A DNA stretch of 10,148 nt from Candidatus Iainarchaeum sp. (GTDB taxonomy: Archaea; Iainarchaeota; Iainarchaeia; Iainarchaeales; DTGL01): assembly GCA_021161055.1 (NCBI GenBank), contig JAGHBI010000097.1:1-10148 (forward strand), read 5' to 3'. Below the pieces are notes generated by a model. That model was not told the DNA's origin, did not search any database, and saw nothing but the letters and a program-made list of their open reading frames with translations. Shown here one piece after another: positions 6,395 through 10,148 of this stretch. The position numbers and the translations under genes were made by a program. The first letter of the stretch is position 1; every line of letters starts with the position of its first letter.

Positions 6395-6925
6395 TCAAAC
6401 AACCTTTTCAGGAATTCTTCGGAACAGAGACTGCTTTATCCGTACCCTGACCTTTTCCCCTTTTTTGAGTTTTTTATCCGTTTCAACAACATATCTGCCA
6501 GCGGTTATGCCTGCAAAGAGATCAAATGGCAGCTCTACAACCGCAAGCTTCTCATCTGAAAGAAGCACTGTGCCAAAAACTCCGCGCTTGCCCAGAACGA
6601 TTCTGAAAAGAACATTCACCACAACGATCGCCAGAATCAGAAGGAGAAATAAATCGATGCGCGGACCACGCTTCTCCTCTTCTATGAGCGATACTGCAAC
6701 GTAAAGTACAAGCCCCAGCAATACAATAAAGTAAACAAAATATCGGATAAACTCCTTTCCAAATTCTTTTTTGATTAAATGCAGAAAGATGAAAAACAGT
6801 GCTATGCAAAGACCCTCGTATGCTAAAAAGCCATAAAAGCCAATCAACATTTCCACAAAATTGCCGAGCACAATAAGGCACAGCAAAACTATTTCAGCAA
6901 TTACAAGCTTTTGCCTTCTGTCCAT
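6395..6925 (-). CDS. Four-helix membrane protein with beta-rich C-terminal domain
   Basis: This is a 176-residue protein of uncertain family. Hydrophobic segments at about residues 8-28, 32-51, 59-80 and 90-111 should form four transmembrane helices. After them, residues 113-176 form a soluble tail with short alternating strands (GVFGTVLLSDEKLAVVEL, then GRYVVETDKKLKKGEKVRVRI). This looks like a small beta-barrel and recalls archaeal DUF2101 or NfeD-like tails, but I cannot confirm either. The ATG at 6925 has an AAGGAG ribosome site nine bases upstream. Its first 25 bases overlap the end of the HD-domain gene, so expression is likely coupled. Its position beside the OB-fold and DUF112 genes suggests that the three act together at the membrane. 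Confidence 0.6.
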   Translation of the reverse strand: MDRRQKLVIAEIVLLCLIVLGNFVEMLIGFYGFLAYEGLCIALFFIFLHLIKKEFGKEFIRYFVYFIVLLGLVLYVAVSLIEEEKRGPRIDLFLLLILAIVVVNVLFRIVLGKRGVFGTVLLSDEKLAVVELPFDLFAGITAGRYVVETDKKLKKGEKVRVRIKQSLFRRIPEKVV

Positions 6926-7449
6926 TCTAACAGCTCCTTTTCCAGTTCAACAACCTTTTCATAGCTGTCCTCTATAATTCTCATAACTTCCTTATCCTTT
7001 AAACCATATCTCTCCGCAAGATAATGAAACCTTTCCTTGAGACTAACTATTTTATCGCCTCGTACGCGCTTATCCGCGTAATAAACAATCTTTTCTTCAA
7101 TAGTTTTGAGTTCACCTGTAAGAATGGATTCCAGTACATGCTTCCTCACAACCTCAGCAACGCTGTGCATGCCGAGCTTTTTTAGCTCTTCATAAGCCTT
7201 CATTCCATGCTTCCACCTGTTGCATTGTAACGTATCGGCTTTATCCAAATCATGGAGCAAAGCACCTGCAATAACCAGTTTTTCATCAACCTTCTGCCCG
7301 CGCTCTTTCAGTCTTCTTGCTATGCGCAGGGCAAACTGCTTAACCTTTACAGAATGCTTTACGATATTTTCCGGCACGTTGTGTTTTTTCAGGAGTTCCA
7401 TGCATTCCTTTTCACTGGGTATAATATCTTTGGTGTTAGCTTCACTCAT
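6901..7449 (-). CDS. HD-domain phosphohydrolase (HDIG type)
   Basis: This 182-residue soluble protein has the metal-dependent HD signature in order: H32, the H66-D67 doublet in ALLHDLDK, H81, H104 and D126 in YYADKRV. Archaeal HDIG-type proteins of this size are predicted phosphohydrolases acting on nucleotides or related phosphate esters, but the substrate here is unknown. I chose the ATG at 7449, four bases after the mtnA stop, because GGAAGTG sits five bases before it and resembles the canonical Shine-Dalgarno. A longer frame from TTG at 7476 would add nine residues and overlap mtnA, with no better ribosome site. The C-terminal part is rich in Glu and Lys and helical. It is the third gene of the cluster. 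Confidence 0.8.
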   Translation of the reverse strand: MSEANTKDIIPSEKECMELLKKHNVPENIVKHSVKVKQFALRIARRLKERGQKVDEKLVIAGALLHDLDKADTLQCNRWKHGMKAYEELKKLGMHSVAEVVRKHVLESILTGELKTIEEKIVYYADKRVRGDKIVSLKERFHYLAERYGLKDKEVMRIIEDSYEKVVELEKELLEWTEGKSL

Positions 7450-7453
7450 AGTG

Positions 7454-8530
7454 TCACTTCCTGCATTTTCTGGCAAGCTTCTTTATGCTGCTCCTTTTTG
7501 GCTTTATTATTCCATGCTCTGTTATTATTCCTTTTATGTATTTTGCAGGTGTCACATCAAACGCTGGGTTCAGCGCTTTACTTTTTTTGGGTGCAATCCT
7601 GACATTGTGCAAACCTCTGCAGTAGCCTGTAACCAGAAGCACTTCCTGCTCGGAGCGCTCTTCTATGGGAATATGCTTGCCGCTTCTGCAGTTGAAATCA
7701 AATGTGCTTGTTGGTGCTGCAACATAGAATGGAACACCATTTTCTCTAGCGAGAACTGCCTTTTCATAGGTGCCTATTTTATTGGCAACATCTCCGTTGT
7801 TTGCTATTCTATCAGCACCCACTACGCATAAATCTATTTCATTATGTTGCATGAAAAAACCAGCTGCGTTGTCCGCTATTATCGCATGCTCTATCCCTTC
7901 GTTTGCGAGCTCCCATGCTGTAAGCTTGGCTCCCTGCAAGCGCGGCCTTGTTTCATCCACAAAAACAAATACCTTTTTGCGCTGGCGCTTAGCAATATAA
8001 ATTGGTGCAAGCGCGGAACCCCAATCGTGCAGTGCAAGCCAGCCAGCATTGCAGTGTGTGAGAACCCGAGCTCTGTGCTTTAGAAGCTTTGAGCCATGCT
8101 CACCAATACGCTTGCCGCGCACCTGATATTCTCTGCTTATAATCTTTGCTTCCTGCACCGCAAGCTCCTTTGCCTCCTTTAAGGTTTTTCCATCAACCGC
8201 ACGCTTGATCCTCTCTATTGCGAAGAATAAATCGCGAGCGGTAGGCCTCGTATTCGCAATCCTTTCAAACCCTTTCAGGGCTTTTTTTGGCCAGTCCTTC
8301 TGTCTGCATTCGAGCACTGCTTGCGCGCAGGCAAACGCTGCTGCAGCACCAATAGAGCCAGCACCCCTAACAGTCATGTTTCTTATCGCTTCTGCGGTTT
8401 CCTTATGTGTTTTCAATGCCACAATCTTAAATCTGAAAAGCAGTAAGCGCTGGTCTATCATGTGCACAGCGCTGCCTTCCAGCCAGCTTGCGGTAAACCA
8501 CTTCTTTTTATTTCCAACCCTCACAAGCAT
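7454..8530 (-). CDS. mtnA: S-methyl-5-thioribose-1-phosphate isomerase
   Basis: MtnA converts 5-methylthioribose 1-phosphate to 5-methylthioribulose 1-phosphate in methionine salvage. The 358 residues match the family in length and motifs: VRGAGSIGAAAAF (54-66), RPTARDLF (95-102), THCNAG with the catalytic C160, GADRIANNGDVANKIGT with the catalytic D240, IPIEERS at 287-293, and NPAFDVTPAKYIKGIITEHG at 321-340. The last two favour MtnA over the related ribose-1,5-bisphosphate isomerase and the eIF2B subunits. Some archaea use this enzyme in alternative routes for methylthioadenosine or 5'-deoxyadenosine, and no other pathway gene lies here. The ATG directly follows the rnp3 stop (TGA then ATG), with AGGTGAT five bases upstream. 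Its TGA lies four bases before the HD-domain gene. Confidence 0.92.
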   Translation of the reverse strand: MLVRVGNKKKWFTASWLEGSAVHMIDQRLLLFRFKIVALKTHKETAEAIRNMTVRGAGSIGAAAAFACAQAVLECRQKDWPKKALKGFERIANTRPTARDLFFAIERIKRAVDGKTLKEAKELAVQEAKIISREYQVRGKRIGEHGSKLLKHRARVLTHCNAGWLALHDWGSALAPIYIAKRQRKKVFVFVDETRPRLQGAKLTAWELANEGIEHAIIADNAAGFFMQHNEIDLCVVGADRIANNGDVANKIGTYEKAVLARENGVPFYVAAPTSTFDFNCRSGKHIPIEERSEQEVLLVTGYCRGLHNVRIAPKKSKALNPAFDVTPAKYIKGIITEHGIIKPKRSSIKKLARKCRK

Positions 8531-9061
8531 TCAATCACCTGTGCAAGCAAGTATGCATTGCAAGCTTTTTGGATTTCTCAATTCATGAGCATTATGTGCG
8601 AGGCTATATATTTTTACGTTCGCTTTAGCTTTTTTTGCAAGCTTCGCAACTAAACGCATCTTCTTCAGAATCAGTGCGCGCTCAAATGCGCTCGCGTTCA
8701 GAAGCTCACTAAAAGAAAAAACAATCTCTTTTTCGCTTCCAGCAACCATCTTTATTGCCTGCAAATCTACTTTTGCTTTTGGGTTAAAAAGCACGAAGCG
8801 TATCGCCTTGTGCGATGCGAAGTTCAGGTCTTTAAGCTCTTTTACCTCAATTGCTAAAAAATCCGCTTTATTCCGCTTCAGGTTGCCTCTCTCAACGATA
8901 TGGCAGAACTTCACATCGAGTTTGTTGTGCACCGCTTGCTTGCGCAACCGCTCTATTAAACCAGCTTCAAACCTACTCACAAATACGATTTCGTCTATGC
9001 CAAAAAGCCTTTTGGCTTCCTTATATGCATCAATATCAAAAAAACAAACAAGGTCACGCAT
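8531..9061 (-). CDS. rnp3: Ribonuclease P protein component 3 (p30/Rpp30)
   Basis: Rpp30 is one of the archaeal protein subunits that assist the RNase P RNA in trimming tRNA 5' ends. The 176-residue protein is somewhat short for the family but has its typical C-terminal half: a conserved acidic-hydrophobic strand (KEIVFSFSELL, 111-121), a basic helix (LILKKMRLVAKLAKKAKANVK) and the NAHELRNPKSL segment (157-167), where family members have a short Arg-Pro motif near the end. The N terminus (RDLVCFFDIDAYKEAKRLFG) is divergent. Being next to the L15e gene supports the call, as these genes are neighbours in many archaeal genomes. The ATG at 9061 lies 41 bases after rpl15e, with an AT-rich element at 9078-9090 placed for a leaderless start. 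Confidence 0.75.
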   Translation of the reverse strand: MRDLVCFFDIDAYKEAKRLFGIDEIVFVSRFEAGLIERLRKQAVHNKLDVKFCHIVERGNLKRNKADFLAIEVKELKDLNFASHKAIRFVLFNPKAKVDLQAIKMVAGSEKEIVFSFSELLNASAFERALILKKMRLVAKLAKKAKANVKIYSLAHNAHELRNPKSLQCILACTGD

Positions 9062-9077
9062 TAATAGAAACGTGCTG

Positions 9078-9090
9078 AAATATTATTAAA
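9078..9090 (-). promoter_or_regulatory. Possible TATA box for the rnp3-mtnA-apgM cluster
   Basis: On the minus strand this reads TTTAATAATATTT, centred about 24 bases before the rnp3 ATG at 9061, the spacing of a leaderless promoter. There is no Shine-Dalgarno before that ATG, which fits. It directly follows the rpl15e terminator hairpin, so the cluster may be transcribed on its own as well as by read-through. Confidence 0.4.
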
Positions 9091-9107
9091 AAATAAGCTT
9101 GCTTATT
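9088..9107 (-). terminator. Hairpin plus T-run after rpl15e
   Basis: On the minus strand AATAAG and CTTATT form a six-pair stem with a CAAG loop (9092-9107), followed by a run of six T at 9093-9088. The stem overlaps the TAA of rpl15e. A stem with a T-run is a plausible terminator, and the T-run alone could suffice in archaea. The stem is short and AT-rich, so termination may be partial. Confidence 0.45.
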
Positions 9108-9660
9108 TTCTCTTTTTCTTCTTCCTGTTTTTCCTCGCTTTTTTCGCTGCAGAGGTTAAGCCGCGTTCTGCTCTGCCGCGATGCTTATTGCTGCAAATCC
9201 AGTTTATATCTTTATCCGCCTGTATTTCAGGCACATTCGGTTCGACAAGTATTACCTCGTAATATTTGTACTTTCCATCCTCACCAACCCAGTAGGAATT
9301 CAGCACCTCGCAATTAGGGTATCTCTTGCTGGCTCTAAGTTCTGCTATGCGCTGAATGCTTATATTCCTTGTGAGCTTCTTTGTTCCCATACGTTTAGGC
9401 CTTCTGGCTGCGCGAGGCCTCCTGTGAGCGCCACTTCCTCTGCGCACGCGCACTCTAACAACTATGAATCCCTTCTTTGCTTTATAACCCAAAGCCCTTG
9501 CCCTCGGCAGATTTGTTGGTTTTTCGAGCCTTACAACTGCACGCTCGGCTTTTCTAAACTGAATGAGCCTTTCTCTTTTAATCGCTTTGAAATCATAGGC
9601 TCCTTTTTCCTCTTTATACTCCTTTTTAAGTGTTTCTGCAATCTGTTTGCTCGCGCTCAA
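9103..9660 (-). CDS. rpl15e: Large-subunit ribosomal protein eL15 (L15e)
   Basis: This basic 185-residue protein of the large ribosomal subunit is found in archaea and eukaryotes only. The family pattern is clear: ARALGYKAKKGFIVVRVRVRRG at 54-75, the Arg-rich stretch with RRPKRMG (87-92), RNISIQRIAELRASKRYPNCEVLNSYWVGEDGKY (98-131), and a very basic C-terminal tail ending in RNRKKKKRK. The N-terminal region (residues 1-40) is more divergent than in well-known euryarchaeal proteins. The start must be TTG at 9660, because TGA lies directly upstream in frame and no ATG precedes conserved sequence. CGGTGAG, a good Shine-Dalgarno, is a few bases before it. The gene is divergent from ncsA across an 85-base AT-rich gap and ends in a hairpin with a T-run. 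Confidence 0.95.
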   Translation of the reverse strand: MSASKQIAETLKKEYKEEKGAYDFKAIKRERLIQFRKAERAVVRLEKPTNLPRARALGYKAKKGFIVVRVRVRRGSGAHRRPRAARRPKRMGTKKLTRNISIQRIAELRASKRYPNCEVLNSYWVGEDGKYKYYEVILVEPNVPEIQADKDINWICSNKHRGRAERGLTSAAKKARKNRKKKKRK

Positions 9661-9745
9661 TCAGCTCACCGGGAAAAATAAAAAGAGGGTTTTTATCCTT
9701 ATAATTTAATTATTTCTGTTAGGGAATTAATTTAAAGGTTTTGGT
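9661..9745. promoter_or_regulatory. Divergent promoter region between rpl15e and ncsA
   Basis: This AT-rich gap holds TATA-like sequence usable in both directions. The element TTATAATTTAA at 9699-9709 reads TTAAATTATAA on the minus strand and would start rpl15e at about 9679, leaving a short leader that includes the GGTGA ribosome site at 9666-9670. On the plus strand the same element would start ncsA at about 9730. Only one site may be active at a time if the two promoters compete. Confidence 0.5.
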
Positions 9746-10148
9746 ATGGGTTGCGAAATTTCACCAAGCACTGTAAGAACTCTTAGACAGGGTTTGAAAA
9801 AGCACGATACATGCTTGAAGTGCAATCGCAAAGCAAAGGTTCTGCTTCCTTACGGACCGCAGAAATTCTGTGAGAAGCATTTTGTTGAACTTATAGAGAA
9901 ACGCTTCAGAAAAACTGTAAGGCGTTACTCATTAATAAAGCCTGCAGAAAAGCTCATTGTTGCGGTCAGCGGTGGCAAGGATTCGCTCACAGCACTTTAT
10001 CTCACAAAAAAATTCTTTGGTGAGTCTAACAGGATAACTGCTTTGCTCATTGATGAGGGCATAGGGGGCTACAGAGATAAAGCGCTAAAGCTCGCTTCGA
10101 AAAACTGTGATGAATGGAACATACCTTACAAGCTTGTAAAATTCAAGG
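9746..10148 (+). CDS. ncsA: tRNA 2-thiolation protein, NcsA/TtuA family, N-terminal part
   Basis: The 134 residues present begin a TtuA/NcsA-type enzyme, which adenylates a uridine in tRNA and replaces its oxygen with sulfur delivered by a ubiquitin-like carrier. A zinc-binding site is formed by C23, C26 (CLKC), C42 and H45 (CEKH). The PP-loop SGGKDS is at 75-80, followed by LLIDEGIGGYRDKAL (100-114), which is conserved in the family. The gene continues past the right edge, where the second zinc site and the catalytic cysteines would lie. The first zinc cysteine usually comes within a few residues of the start. Here about 20 residues precede it, so a later TTG (about 9794) is possible, though the ATG at 9746 is the simpler choice. 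No clear Shine-Dalgarno is seen. Whether it modifies U34 or U54 cannot be told from this part. Confidence 0.9.
   Translation, partial: MGCEISPSTVRTLRQGLKKHDTCLKCNRKAKVLLPYGPQKFCEKHFVELIEKRFRKTVRRYSLIKPAEKLIVAVSGGKDSLTALYLTKKFFGESNRITALLIDEGIGGYRDKALKLASKNCDEWNIPYKLVKFK

Noticed and set aside
7450..7476. Longer start (TTG 7476) for the HD-domain gene
   Set aside because: The ATG at 7449 has a Shine-Dalgarno-like GGAAGTG at good spacing. The longer form adds nine residues overlapping mtnA without a better ribosome site.
7220..7831. Plus-strand open frame spanning the HD-domain and mtnA genes
   Set aside because: It crosses two convincing minus-strand genes and reads as Cys/Phe/Ser-rich antisense translation.
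9181..9681. Plus-strand open frame opposite rpl15e
   Set aside because: It lies over the well-conserved L15e gene and its translation has no family signature, so it is a by-product of L15e codon use.
1..10148. CRISPR arrays, insertion sequences, tRNA genes or defence systems
   Set aside because: No regularly spaced repeats, transposase motifs, terminal inverted repeats, cloverleaf-like sequences or nuclease/toxin signatures were found on either strand.

Overview
The window is archaeal chromosomal DNA. Ribosomal protein L15e, the RNase P protein p30, archaeal-type phosphoglycerate mutase (ApgM), a JAMM-family peptidase, an NcsA/TtuA-type tRNA thiolase and several class III signal peptide (pilin-like) proteins all point to Archaea. 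Compact, often overlapping genes, AT-rich TATA boxes placed for leaderless transcripts, and many small pilin-like membrane proteins suggest an uncultivated lineage, perhaps DPANN or a deep euryarchaeote. The sequence alone does not fix the phylum. No CRISPR array, insertion sequence, tRNA or rRNA gene was seen.

Layout. (1) Positions 1-248, minus: the N-terminal part of an unrecognised membrane-anchored protein that leaves the window on the left and carries an in-frame TAG in its transmembrane segment. (2) 346-1191, plus: a stand-alone asparagine-synthetase-type PP-loop ATPase with no glutaminase domain. (3) 1163-2982, minus: four tightly packed genes for small type IV pilin-like proteins with their own promoter at about 3009-3020. 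(4) 3047-3172, plus: a good TATA box followed at leaderless spacing by about 30 codons resembling the start of an MFS transporter, then a stop, so probably a gene remnant. (5) 3224-9061, minus: eight almost gapless genes, transcribed in the order rnp3, mtnA, HD-domain hydrolase, four-helix membrane protein, membrane-anchored OB-fold protein, TctA/DUF112 permease, JAMM peptidase, apgM. (6) 9103-9660, minus: rpl15e, ending in a hairpin plus T-run. (7) 9746 to the right edge, plus: the start of ncsA/ttuA, divergent from rpl15e across an AT-rich promoter region of about 85 bp.

How the genes fit together. The large minus-strand cluster mixes information processing (L15e, RNase P p30), central metabolism (ApgM in glycolysis and gluconeogenesis, MtnA in methionine salvage) and an envelope group of unknown role (the four-helix protein, the OB-fold protein and the DUF112 permease). 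Many internal genes begin just after, or overlapping, the previous stop codon and have a GGTGA-type Shine-Dalgarno sequence, which suggests translational coupling. Three genes need a TTG start. The pilin-like set looks like a co-assembled minor-pilin complex, but no prepilin peptidase, secretion ATPase or TadC-type platform protein lies in the window.

Most of the window is ordinary archaeal core genome. The parts most worth a second look are the pilin-like tetrad, the gene with an in-frame TAG but a well-placed promoter, the MFS remnant with an intact promoter, and the four-helix/OB-fold/DUF112 envelope group.
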